From: Serratia nematodiphila DZ0503SBS1
Lineage (GTDB): Bacteria; Pseudomonadota; Gammaproteobacteria; Enterobacterales; Enterobacteriaceae
DNA length: 64,000 nucleotides
Direction: 5' to 3'
NCBI RefSeq assembly: GCF_000738675.1
Contig: NZ_JPUX01000001.1
Coordinates: forward strand, 496,001 to 560,000
Made by a program: the position numbers and the translations under genes. Every line of letters begins with the position of its first letter. Within the stretch, counting starts at the first letter, position 1. Below the pieces are notes generated by a model that was given only the letters and a program-made list of their open reading frames with translations, searched no databases and had not been told where the DNA came from. Positions 22,202 through 34,724 of the stretch are shown piece after piece.

Positions 22202-25111
22202 GTGATCGGTGATTTTGACAGCATTCTGAGCGATGAAGAGGCCCAGCGGCTGGAGAGCGCGTTTCAGGCGCTGGGCGCGGCGTCGGCCAACGGCGAGCGG
22301 CCGGTAAGCGAAGCCGAAGAGCGGGCATGGTTCGCCCATCTGCAGCAGGGTGACGCACGCGGGCAGCGGGCGCTGGCCTGGCGCCTGACGGGGGAAGTGG
22401 ATATCGCCCGGCTGGCGGCGGCGCTGCAGGCGCTGGTGCGGGAGACGCCGGGCGTGGACGTGCGCTACGTTTTTGATGACGAAAACGGGCTGATTAAACG
22501 CGCCGCCGGTTCGGCGCCGTTGCCGGTGAGCCTTCGTCAGGTGGCGGACGAACAGCACGCCATTGGCTGCCTGCTGCAGGCGCAGGCGGCACCGTTTGAA
22601 CTGGAAAGCGAAGCGCCGCTGCGCGGCTTGCTGTTGCTCACGCCGGGCGATGCCGTGATTTTGGGCGTGGTCTTGCATGACATCCTGGCGGAAACGCTGC
22701 CTTGGCGCCATCTGCCGGCGATGCTGTCCGCCCGTTACAACGGGGATGTGATGCCTCTGCCTTTCGCGGCGGAGCCGGTCGAGCTGGCGGAAACCACGGA
22801 GCCGCAACTGCCCTGGGCGCGCCAGGCGGTCTCGCTGCAGGATTACCGCAGCCCGGCGCCGCGCACTGAAGCCTTGCCACCGGTGGGCGCGCGCGTGGTC
22901 ACGCGCATTGATCGCTCGCTGTTGCCCGCCAACGACACGCCGCGGGCCTTGCTGGCGGCGGTGGCGGCGCGGTTTGCCGAGTTCGTCGCCGCGCAGGCCG
23001 GCGGCCAAGCGGTGCAGCTGTGCGTGCCGGCCGCGGAAACGGCGGAGTTCGTCGGCCTGGAGCTTGGCCTGACGGCGCCGCCGCTGATGCGCCTGACCGT
23101 GCAGCATGGCGAGAGCGACGTCGGGCAGCGGCTGCTGGTGCAGGCCGTGGCCGAACAGCCGGATCCGCAACGGGCGCAGCTGCTGGTGGCCTGGTGCGAC
23201 GATCTGGCTGCGGACTGGTGCATGGAAGGCGTTCACGCCGAACGCCTGTTGCTGCCGCCGCTGCATACGCCGTTTGAACTGGCGCTGCTGTTGGGCTTGC
23301 CAGAGGCGGAAGCGCTGACGCTGGAGCTGGTCACCGACCCGCGCCTGTCTCCCCATGTGGCGCCTTTCCTGCTGGAGCAGTTCAGCGCCTCCCTGGCCGG
23401 GCAGCGAATTGCCGTCGCATTGCCGGCGGCTGAGGCCGCTTCCCCGGCGATTACCGCGCCGGCGGCGAACGGCGACGCGGACGAAAGCGTTGCGCCGTTG
23501 ATTTTGCAGGAGTTCCGTGAGGCGCTGGTGGCGCCGGAAATGACCCAGGATGAAGACTTCTTCGATCGCGGCGGCCATTCGCTGGTCGCTACCCGGGTGA
23601 TCGGCCGTTTGCTGAGCCTGCATCAGATCGAAATCAACATTAACGATCTGTTCAGCCATCCGACGGCGCGCGGGCTGGCGGGCTACGCCAAACGCCTGAA
23701 CGTCGCGCAACCGAATGCCGCGGTGGCCGCCGCCGTCGATCATGATCGCGCGCAGGCGCCGCTGTCGCTGGCGCAGGAATCGCTGTGGAAGGTGTATGAA
23801 GCCTTTGGCCATGACGAGATTTTCAACCTGCCGTTCTCTTTACGCTTCTTCGATGCGGTGGATGAAACGGCGCTGCATCAGGCGTTTATCGACGTCATGA
23901 CTCGCCATACCGTGCTGCGTTCACGCTTTGTCGAGCAGCAGGGCGAGGTGGTGCAGGTGGTGGTGCCGGCTGCTGAACTCGCGGACTACTCGTGGTTCCG
24001 CTTCTCCCACGAGACGCCGGCGGGCAACGCCGCCGCCCTGTTGGCCGATGCCGGCCAGCACCGGTTCGATCTGGCCGCCGAGCTGCCGCTGCGCGTCACG
24101 CTGCTGCGCGATGCGGACAACGGCCAGCAGCTGCTGTCGCTGCTGTTCCACCATGTGGTGCTGGATGAATGGTCGCTCAACCTGATGATGGATGAGCTGG
24201 GCATCGCCTACCGCCATCGCGTCGTCGGCCAGGCGCCGCAGTGGAGCGGGCAACCGCCGCAGTTCCACACCTTCGCCCGGCAGCAGCGGGCCTCCGGGGT
24301 GCAGCAGCAACATCTGGACTACTGGCTCGATGCGCTGCGCGGCGCGCCGGTCGGCCAGCCGATCTTCCGGCAAGAACCCTCTACCCACCCGGCGGTGCCT
24401 GCGCCGGCGGACGTCAACGGCGGCTGGCTGGAGTTCGAGGTCGATCCCGCTGTGGCGGAAGGCCTGTATCAGCTCGCTCGCCGCAATAACGCTTCGCTGT
24501 TCAACGTGGTGTATGCCGGGATCACCTCGGCGCTGCGCCTGCTTGGCGGCCCGGCGGATCTGCTGGTGGGCACTTCGACCTCCGGCCGTAACGACGCCGA
24601 GTTCTTCGATACCGTCGGCTACTTCACCACCGTGGTGGTGCACCGCGTGCGCTTCGACGAAGGGCTGACGGTGGCCGGCTTGGTCAGCCAGGTGAAAAAC
24701 ACCGTCAACGGCTCGTTGCCATACACCGACATTCCGATCGATCTGGTGGAGGAAGGGCTGTTCGGCGTGGACGCCGACCGCAAGAACCACATGTTTGAAG
24801 TGTTCATCCAGATCCACAGCCGCATCAAACTGAACGGCGAGTTCCGGCTGCAGGACGGCAGCGCGATCGCCTACCGTCAGGTGGAGCCGGAGAAAGCCGA
24901 ATCGTTGCTCGGCCTGCAGTTTGAGGTGATGGAAGACGATCTGGCGGGGGCGAAATCCCTGCGGGTGATGATGACCTACCGCCAGGATCACTACAGCCGG
25001 GAGCAGGCCAATCTGATCGCCGACGGCGTTCAGCATGTCTTTACCCAGTTTGCGCAGCACATCGCTGGCGATATCGCTCTGGCGGCGCTGCCGCCCGGGC
25101 CGCAGGCATGA
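22202..25111 (+). CDS. VibF-like NRPS fragment: C-PCP-C
   Basis: This 969-aa protein has a degenerate condensation domain (about 1-410), a peptidyl carrier domain (about 430-500) and a second condensation domain (about 520-960). This is the C1-PCP-C2 tail of Vibrio VibF as a separate polypeptide. The first C domain has LHDILAE instead of HHxxxDG and looks inactive; VibF C1 is likewise reported as dispensable. The PCP is intact (FFDRGGHSL, Ser about 460). The second C domain has HHVVLDE (His 650-651, Asp 655). It is thus the only VibF-type piece here with a usable carrier serine, and should receive Thr from the Cy-A protein in trans. The GTG at 22202 with AAGGAG 8 nt upstream was chosen. Confidence 0.85.
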   Translation: MIGDFDSILSDEEAQRLESAFQALGAASANGERPVSEAEERAWFAHLQQGDARGQRALAWRLTGEVDIARLAAALQALVRETPGVDVRYVFDDENGLIKRAAGSAPLPVSLRQVADEQHAIGCLLQAQAAPFELESEAPLRGLLLLTPGDAVILGVVLHDILAETLPWRHLPAMLSARYNGDVMPLPFAAEPVELAETTEPQLPWARQAVSLQDYRSPAPRTEALPPVGARVVTRIDRSLLPANDTPRALLAAVAARFAEFVAAQAGGQAVQLCVPAAETAEFVGLELGLTAPPLMRLTVQHGESDVGQRLLVQAVAEQPDPQRAQLLVAWCDDLAADWCMEGVHAERLLLPPLHTPFELALLLGLPEAEALTLELVTDPRLSPHVAPFLLEQFSASLAGQRIAVALPAAEAASPAITAPAANGDADESVAPLILQEFREALVAPEMTQDEDFFDRGGHSLVATRVIGRLLSLHQIEININDLFSHPTARGLAGYAKRLNVAQPNAAVAAAVDHDRAQAPLSLAQESLWKVYEAFGHDEIFNLPFSLRFFDAVDETALHQAFIDVMTRHTVLRSRFVEQQGEVVQVVVPAAELADYSWFRFSHETPAGNAAALLADAGQHRFDLAAELPLRVTLLRDADNGQQLLSLLFHHVVLDEWSLNLMMDELGIAYRHRVVGQAPQWSGQPPQFHTFARQQRASGVQQQHLDYWLDALRGAPVGQPIFRQEPSTHPAVPAPADVNGGWLEFEVDPAVAEGLYQLARRNNASLFNVVYAGITSALRLLGGPADLLVGTSTSGRNDAEFFDTVGYFTTVVVHRVRFDEGLTVAGLVSQVKNTVNGSLPYTDIPIDLVEEGLFGVDADRKNHMFEVFIQIHSRIKLNGEFRLQDGSAIAYRQVEPEKAESLLGLQFEVMEDDLAGAKSLRVMMTYRQDHYSREQANLIADGVQHVFTQFAQHIAGDIALAALPPGPQA

Positions 25112-25158
25112 CGTTGTTTCACTCTAACCGAAAGCATGATTTTCAAGGAGATAAAAGG

Positions 25159-26391
25159 ATGTCTGGAACCCTAGCAACCCCGCGCGCGTTACTGTCGCTG
25201 CTGGTGGCGGCCTCTCTGGTGGTCGCCGGCGCCGCGCAGGCCGACGATGCCGGCATCAAACCGCAGGACATCAAGCGTCAGGCGCTGTCGTCGACGGTGG
25301 TGGAGATGGCCTACAGCACTTCGCAACAGGCGCTGTTCGTCAGCGCGCCGGACTGGAAGGAAGAGGCACGCTCCCGCGTGCTGCGGCTGGATCCCAACAC
25401 CCTGGCGATCAAGGCGGAGATCCCGCTGCAGGTGAAAGGCTTCGGCGTAGCGCTGAACGACGCGGGCAATCGCCTGTACCTGACGCAGGCCTTCAACGGC
25501 GAAGTCGGGGTGGTGGACACCACCACCAACCACGCGCTGGGCAGCATCAAGCTGCTGGACAAAGCGGTGCTGGAGCAGGCTTACAAGCAGGCGGGCATCA
25601 GCGGCAAGCGCCTGGATTTCCTGTTGGCGGAGCTGAAGAAGTTTAAAATCACCGAGGACTACCTGTACCGCCTCCGCGAGCTCAAGTATGACGCGCAAAG
25701 CGGTCGTCTGTTCCTGCCGGGCTTGGGCTTCGGCGTCGACAGCGTGCTGTACGTGGTCGATACCAAGGCCGGCAAGCTGGAGAAAGTGATCCCGGGCTTC
25801 GGCTACAATGCGGTGGGCATCACGCTGGATGAGAAGGGCCGCCGGGTATTCGTCTCCAACATGCAGGGGCAGGTGATCACCCTGAACGCCGACACGCTGG
25901 CGATCACCGCCACGCACGAAGTGCAGGCCGATCAGCTGCTGAACCTGGTGTATGACCCGGCGAGCAATCGCCTGCTGGGCGTCGATCAGGGCATCGATCG
26001 CGACGACTACCGCAATCATCATCTGGGGCACGACTATGTGAAGCGCAGTAGCGGCCACCGGGTATTCGCGCTGGATGCGGACAGCGGAAAAGTGCTGGCC
26101 AGCGAGCTGACGGATGAGGTGCCGATCGGCCTGCTGCTCGATGAGCGTAGCCAGCGGCTGTATGTCGCCAATCGCAAAGGCGTGCGCGTGGATCACGGCG
26201 CCGGGACGCTGACTGTGTTTGACGCCAAGACCCTCAAGCGCCTGCAAACCGTAGACCTGCCGCCGCACCCTAACAGCCTGGCGCTGGATCCGAAAGGCGA
26301 CGCGCTGTTCGTGACGGTGAAAAACGACGGCGCTGCCACCAAGGCCGGCAAGCCGGAAAGCGTGGTGCGCATTCAGCTGCACACCAGGTAA
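25159..26391 (+). CDS. YncE-like periplasmic beta-propeller protein (copy 1)
   Basis: This 410-aa protein has a clear signal peptide (RALLSLLVAASLVVAGAAQADD) and repeating YVTN/NHL-type blades, such as RLYLTQAFNGEVGVVDTTT, RVFVSNMQGQVITLNADT and RLYVANRKGVRVDHG. E. coli YncE (353 aa) is an iron-responsive periplasmic propeller of uncertain role; this copy is longer, with an insert near residues 130-170. It lies 47 nt after the C-PCP-C gene in the receptor operon, so co-expression under iron limitation is likely. The ATG at 25159 has AAGGAG 8 nt upstream. A role in siderophore handling is inferred from context only. Confidence 0.75.
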   Translation: MSGTLATPRALLSLLVAASLVVAGAAQADDAGIKPQDIKRQALSSTVVEMAYSTSQQALFVSAPDWKEEARSRVLRLDPNTLAIKAEIPLQVKGFGVALNDAGNRLYLTQAFNGEVGVVDTTTNHALGSIKLLDKAVLEQAYKQAGISGKRLDFLLAELKKFKITEDYLYRLRELKYDAQSGRLFLPGLGFGVDSVLYVVDTKAGKLEKVIPGFGYNAVGITLDEKGRRVFVSNMQGQVITLNADTLAITATHEVQADQLLNLVYDPASNRLLGVDQGIDRDDYRNHHLGHDYVKRSSGHRVFALDADSGKVLASELTDEVPIGLLLDERSQRLYVANRKGVRVDHGAGTLTVFDAKTLKRLQTVDLPPHPNSLALDPKGDALFVTVKNDGAATKAGKPESVVRIQLHTR

Positions 26392-26410
26392 CTGAATTGC
26401 AAAGGTAAAA

Positions 26411-26433
26411 AAAGGGGTGCTGAGCACCCCTTT
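26411..26433. terminator. Bidirectional terminator between yncE-like gene and fepA
   Basis: AAAGGGGTGC-TGA-GCACCCCTTT is a perfect 10-bp stem with A-rich and T-containing flanks. It lies in the 59-bp gap between convergent stop codons. Confidence 0.85.
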
Positions 26434-26450
26434 GTGGTTGGGTTATGTCA

Positions 26451-28733
26451 TCAGAAGTGGGTGTTGATGCTCATGTAGTAGGTACGGCCCGGTTCGTTGT
26501 AGGTGGCCGCGCCCGCGCCGGCGATGTTGATCGCGCCGGTGTTCGGATCGCCCACGTTCTGCGCGTTGCCGGCGCGGAACTGGCGTTTGTCGAACAGGTT
26601 GTCGATGCCGGCGGTGAGGCTGACGTTTTTGGTCAGGTCATAGGTTGCGCTGGCGCCGACGACGGCGTAAGGGCTGACCTCGCGGGTTTCGCCGCCGGTG
26701 GCCGGTTTACCCTGGTAGTTGTACTTTTTCGGCTTCTGCCGGCCGTACCAGGTCAGGGTGGACTGCATCGACAGATCCTGCGTGGCCTGCCAGCTGAGGG
26801 TCGAGTTGACGGTGAACTTCGGGATCACCGACAGGTAATCGCCGGTGGTCTTGTTCTTGTTCTCGATCATGTAGGTGGCGTTGTTGCTCCAGGTGACGGT
26901 CTCGCTAACCGGCACGTTCAGCGAGCCTTCCAGCCCTTGTACCACCGCTTTCGGTACGTTTTCCCACTGATAGACCGCCGTGCCGGTGCTGCTGGTGGCG
27001 ATGCGCGAGTTACCCGCCTCAATCTTGTTGTGGTAATCGTTGCGGAAGTAGGTCACGCCGGCCAGCCAGCCTTCGTTATGGAATTCCAGCCCGATCTCTT
27101 TGTTAACGCTGGTTTCCGCTTTCAGATCGTCGTTGCCGAGCAGGTAGCAGCCGTTTTTGGTATCGCTGCCGGCACATCCCTGGCCTTTGCTGTACAGCAG
27201 GTAGTTGCCGTTGGTTTGGAACAGCGTCGGGGCTTTATAGGAACGCGCGATGCCCATCTTCAGCGTGAAGTAATCACCCAGTTCCTGCGACAGGTTCAGC
27301 GCCGGGCTCCAGTTGTTGCCGGATTCCGAATGCAGATCGTAGCGCAGACCCGGCGTCAGCATGGTGGTGTCGGTCAGCTCAATGTTGTCTTCGGCGAACA
27401 GCGAGAAGATATGTGCGGAAGCGTAAGGGCTGCGCGTGCCGGTAGTCATGCCGGGAATGGTGCCGCCCATCAGCGTTTGGCTGGTGGAGGTGCCGTCTTT
27501 CATCCGCTGCTGGGTCCACTCGGTGCCCAGCGTGGCGGTTTGCGCGACGCCCAGCTCAAACGGCACGCTGACTTCGCTGTGCGCCAGGAAGTCGTCCAGC
27601 TTGGTGGTGCCGAAACCGGTGTTTTTGGTGTCGAAGATGCCTTCGGTGCCGCCGGCCAAGCCCTCGTTCAGGCGGGTGTTGCGGGTGCGTTCGAACTGCA
27701 CGTAGTTGTTGGTGCTCACCCCGTTGTCCCAGGCGCCGCGGTGGGTCAGGCCGAAGGTTTCACGGTAGATGCGGTTGGTCTCTTTGCCGTAGTTGCTCTG
27801 CACCAGGGCGTTGGTGTTGGTGTTCTGGGTATCGCCGGCGTACAGGTTGCCCTGGCGGCCGTAGGCGTACTCGAATTCCAGCGACTGCAGATGGGCGAAG
27901 TCCCAGTGCAGCAGGGCGTCGATGTTTTTATCGACCACCCCTTCGCGCCCGGCGGGCACGCTGTTGGCGTAGGCGCCGACGCGTTCGGACTTGTGCGATT
28001 CGTTAATGTCCCAGGCGTCGGCCTGCGTTTTGCTGTAGCCGCCGAACAGGCGGAAGCTCAGGGAATCGCTCAGCGGGCCGGACAGGCTGAAATCGGTGCG
28101 CTTGGTGGCGCCCTCCTGCTTGTGCTGCGGCACGTTGAAGTAGCCGTTCAGCGAGCCGTGCAGCGCATCGCCGGCCTTCTTGGTGATGATGTTGACTACG
28201 CCGCCCGCGGCGCCGTTGCCGTAGCGCGCCGCGGCCGGGCCGCGCAGCACTTCGATGCGTTCGATCATTTCCGGCGGCACCCAGGCGGTATCGCCGCGGG
28301 AGTCGCGTTCGCCGCGCCAGCCCTGACGCACCGAGTTGCGGCTGGAGGCCGGTTTGCCGTCGATCAGAATCAGGGTGTTTTCCGGGCCCATGCCGCGGAT
28401 ATCGATCTGGCGATTGTTGCCGCGCTGGCCGCTGGTGGAGTTGCCGGTCAGGTTAACCCCGGGCATGGTGCGGATCAGTTCGCTGATGTCGCGCGCCGGC
28501 GGGCGTTTTTTGATCTCGTCGGCGGTGATGGTGGACACCCCTGGCGCCTGCAGGTTCTGCCGGGCGGCGGTCACGACGATGGTGTCTTCGCCGCGCGGCT
28601 TTTTATCCGTGGCGCCGCTGTTCTCTTCCGTGGTGGTGGTGTCGGTTTGCTGCGCGGCGTTGGCGAACGCGGACGCGCCCAATCCCAAGCCGATAAGAGT
28701 GGCTAAAGAATAACGTGATAGCTTGCTTTTCAT
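26451..28733 (-). CDS. fepA: FepA, ferric enterobactin TonB-dependent receptor
   Basis: This 760-aa outer-membrane receptor has a signal peptide (ATLIGLGLGASAFANAAQ), TonB box EDTIVVTAA, and a plug with IKKRPPARDISELIRTMPGV and RGPAAARYGNGAAGGVVNI. The barrel ends YYMSINTHF. These are FepA hallmarks, including the long Gly/Arg-rich plug loop SVRQGWRGERDSRGDTAW. It imports ferric enterobactin and related catecholates. It is divergent from fes, with a Fur box between them, as in E. coli. Confidence 0.95.
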   Translation of the reverse strand: MKSKLSRYSLATLIGLGLGASAFANAAQQTDTTTTEENSGATDKKPRGEDTIVVTAARQNLQAPGVSTITADEIKKRPPARDISELIRTMPGVNLTGNSTSGQRGNNRQIDIRGMGPENTLILIDGKPASSRNSVRQGWRGERDSRGDTAWVPPEMIERIEVLRGPAAARYGNGAAGGVVNIITKKAGDALHGSLNGYFNVPQHKQEGATKRTDFSLSGPLSDSLSFRLFGGYSKTQADAWDINESHKSERVGAYANSVPAGREGVVDKNIDALLHWDFAHLQSLEFEYAYGRQGNLYAGDTQNTNTNALVQSNYGKETNRIYRETFGLTHRGAWDNGVSTNNYVQFERTRNTRLNEGLAGGTEGIFDTKNTGFGTTKLDDFLAHSEVSVPFELGVAQTATLGTEWTQQRMKDGTSTSQTLMGGTIPGMTTGTRSPYASAHIFSLFAEDNIELTDTTMLTPGLRYDLHSESGNNWSPALNLSQELGDYFTLKMGIARSYKAPTLFQTNGNYLLYSKGQGCAGSDTKNGCYLLGNDDLKAETSVNKEIGLEFHNEGWLAGVTYFRNDYHNKIEAGNSRIATSSTGTAVYQWENVPKAVVQGLEGSLNVPVSETVTWSNNATYMIENKNKTTGDYLSVIPKFTVNSTLSWQATQDLSMQSTLTWYGRQKPKKYNYQGKPATGGETREVSPYAVVGASATYDLTKNVSLTAGIDNLFDKRQFRAGNAQNVGDPNTGAINIAGAGAATYNEPGRTYYMSINTHF

Positions 28734-28906
28734 CTGAGTGTCCTACCTTGCTGCCATCCCTCGCCGAATGGGGGGAAGGGCGGTTGTAGTTTTTGTGTAG
28801 TCGGAAATAGAAAATCGGCTGCGGCAAGGGATGCCATTGATGTATCCCCGATCCCTGTCCGTTGCGCGCAATACCAGCACGATCTCCAAGCCTTACACAC
28901 TATTGC

Positions 28907-28930
28907 AAATGCAAATTATTATCAATAGTA
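28907..28930. promoter_or_regulatory. Fur box in the fepA-fes divergent promoter
   Basis: AAATGCAAATTATTATCAAT and flanks match the Fur consensus (ATTATCA core). The site sits between divergent fepA and fes, so one site may control both directions. It also excludes a fes start further upstream. Confidence 0.78.
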
Positions 28931-29017
28931 TTTGTCGTACAGTGCGTTCGGGCGGTGGCCGGCGATAGGGAAAAGTCGACGTTCCCGGTGCCGCCAACTA
29001 CAAAATGGGTAGGCGTT

Positions 29018-30391
29018 GTGAATACAGAACTACAGTCAGAAAGCAGCAGATTATTGGCCAGCAGCAATGCGGGCAGTCCAGGGTGGTGGTTGACGGTGGC
29101 ACGACGCGGTACGCCATGGGTAGAACCGGCGGGTAACGGCCGCTGGCGCACCACCTTTTTCTGGCGCGATCCCCAGGGATGCGAATTGACCTCCGCCTAC
29201 CGTCGCGTATGGATCAACATTAACTGCCTGACCGACCACCATCAGCCGAATCCGCCGCAAAGCCTGCAGCGTTTGGCCGGTACCGACGTGTGGTATTGGC
29301 AGACCGAACTGAGCGGCGCCTGGCGCGGAAGCTACTGCTTTATCCCCTGCTTTGACGAGCGGCCGCCGGCGTTCAGCGGCGACGATGCGCACGCCAACAT
29401 GCACAACCTGCGTCACTGGTGGCATCAGGTGTTCGCCAGCGCTACCCCCGATCTGCTCAACCCGTATCGCTCCTGGCAAAGCGCCAGCGGTCACAGCGTC
29501 TCCGGGCTGCACATGCCGGATGCGCCGCCGCAGCCGGTATGGCGTTCGTTCGACGAATATGAGATCGCCAGCGGGCGCTGCACACCGCCGCTGCCGGCGC
29601 GTTTGCAGCGGCATACCTGGCAGAGCGAGCGCCTGGGCAACAGCCGCGATGTCTGGATCTACACCACCGGCGACAGCAAGCCGGCCGAGCGCCCGCTCGC
29701 GATCTTGCTCGACGGCCAGTTCTGGGCGAAGCAGATGCCGGTTTGGGCGCCGCTGATGCAACTGACCCGCGAGGGGGCGTTGCCGGAAGCGGTGTATGTG
29801 CTGATCGACATCATCGATCTGCCGCACCGGGCGCGAGAATTAACCTGCAAGGACGATTTCTGGCTGGCGGTGCAGGAAGAACTGATGCCGCAGCTGGCCG
29901 ACTGGGCGCCGCACAGCGACAAGCCGGCCGATACGGTGGTGGCGGGGCAAAGCTTTGGCGGCCTGGCCTCCCTGTATGCCGGGCTGCGCTGGCCGCAGCG
30001 CTTCGGCGCGGTGATCACCCAGTCCGGTTCCTACTGGTGGCCGCGGCGCGACATGCTGCAGCTGCCGAGCATTCCCGACGACGCCTGCTGGCTGATGCAA
30101 CAGGTAGAACGGCACGGCCTGGGCAACCACGGCGCGCTGAAGGTCTTTATGGAAGCCGGTTCGCAGGAAAAACTGGTGCATCGGGTCAGTGGCGAAATGG
30201 CGGCGCGCCTGAGCGACGCCGGCCATCGGGTGCACTACCGGGTGGTGGAAGGCGGGCACGATGCGCTGTGCTGGCGCAGCGGCCTGACCGATGGGCTGCA
30301 GGCGGTATGGGCTTCCGCTTTCGCCACCGCTTACCCGGCATCGGCGACGGCACGAGGAACACATGATGGAAAGCCTGAATCCGTTCGATGA
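29018..30391 (+). CDS. fes: Fes, enterobactin (enterochelin) esterase
   Basis: Fes is a cytoplasmic hydrolase that cleaves the ester backbone of ferric enterobactin-type siderophores to release iron. An N-terminal domain carries FFWRDPQG and TDHHQPNPPQSLQRLAGTD. The esterase domain carries the nucleophile elbow GQSFGG (Ser about 312), SGSYWWPRRD and a C-terminal His in GGHDALCW. The GTG at 29018 gives 457 aa. It was chosen because the open frame upstream overlaps the Fur box and an AGG-rich ribosome site precedes the GTG. It is the first gene of fes-ybdZ-entF. The presence of an esterase implies an ester-linked siderophore. Confidence 0.9.
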   Translation: MNTELQSESSRLLASSNAGSPGWWLTVARRGTPWVEPAGNGRWRTTFFWRDPQGCELTSAYRRVWININCLTDHHQPNPPQSLQRLAGTDVWYWQTELSGAWRGSYCFIPCFDERPPAFSGDDAHANMHNLRHWWHQVFASATPDLLNPYRSWQSASGHSVSGLHMPDAPPQPVWRSFDEYEIASGRCTPPLPARLQRHTWQSERLGNSRDVWIYTTGDSKPAERPLAILLDGQFWAKQMPVWAPLMQLTREGALPEAVYVLIDIIDLPHRARELTCKDDFWLAVQEELMPQLADWAPHSDKPADTVVAGQSFGGLASLYAGLRWPQRFGAVITQSGSYWWPRRDMLQLPSIPDDACWLMQQVERHGLGNHGALKVFMEAGSQEKLVHRVSGEMAARLSDAGHRVHYRVVEGGHDALCWRSGLTDGLQAVWASAFATAYPASATARGTHDGKPESVR

Positions 30392-30572
30392 TCAACAGCA
30401 GCGCAGCCTGGTGCTGCGCAACGTACAACAACAATACAGTTTGTGGCCGGATTTCCGCGCCATTCCGTCCGAGTGGACGATCGTCTTTGGCCCGGCGGCG
30501 CGCCTCGAGTGCGCCGAATGGCTGGAACAGCATTGGCAAGATATTCTGCCGGTCGCAGCACGCGAGGCGTGA
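30363..30572 (+). CDS. ybdZ: YbdZ, MbtH-like NRPS accessory protein
   Basis: This 69-aa MbtH-family protein binds NRPS adenylation domains and assists their folding and activity; YbdZ partners EntF. The sequence MMESLNPFDDQQQRSLVLRN...QYSLWPDFRAIPSEW carries the conserved NPFDD, SLWP and P..W residues. The start lies inside the end of fes (about 29 nt overlap), preceded by GAGGA. It sits 32 nt before entF. Its overlap with fes was the main reason to choose the short ATG start. Confidence 0.92.
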   Translation: MMESLNPFDDQQQRSLVLRNVQQQYSLWPDFRAIPSEWTIVFGPAARLECAEWLEQHWQDILPVAAREA

Positions 30573-30604
30573 CCGGCGCCAGGTAATCACGGGAGCAATA
30601 AGCA

Positions 30605-34549
<3,945 letters not shown>

Positions 34550-34563
34550 TGACGCCCTCATCC

Positions 34564-34606
34564 CGCCGCCAGGCACGGGGATTGCCCCGCGTTTGGCGGC
34601 GTTTCT
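34564..34606 (+). terminator. entF terminator
   Basis: CGCCGCCA...TGGCGGCG encloses an inner CGGGG-ATTG-CCCCG stem and is followed by TTTCTT. It begins 15 bp after the entF stop. Confidence 0.65.
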
Positions 34607-34631
34607 TGCGGTTGCTCACAATTGAATATCA

Positions 34632-34655
34632 ATGAGTTTTATTATCATTATTGAT
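34632..34655 (+). promoter_or_regulatory. Fur box before entS
   Basis: TTTTATTATCATTATTGATT matches the Fur consensus on the complementary strand (ATCAATAATGATAAT). It lies about 75 bp before entS. Confidence 0.75.
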
Positions 34656-34724
34656 TTCGTCATCTGTGCTAGCATAGCGCTCCGCAACTGCAGAATCCCC
34701 GTTTAAAGATGTGGTGAACAACCG

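Noticed and set aside
20660..23812. A ~1050-codon open frame on the reverse strand across the receptor and C-PCP-C genes
   Set aside because: It mirrors two well-supported forward genes. Its product is Arg/Gln/His-rich without domains, the usual antisense shadow in GC-rich coding DNA.
26445..28706. A ~750-codon forward open frame opposite fepA
   Set aside because: The forward translation is Val/Gly/Ala-rich low-information sequence; fepA on the other strand is unambiguous.
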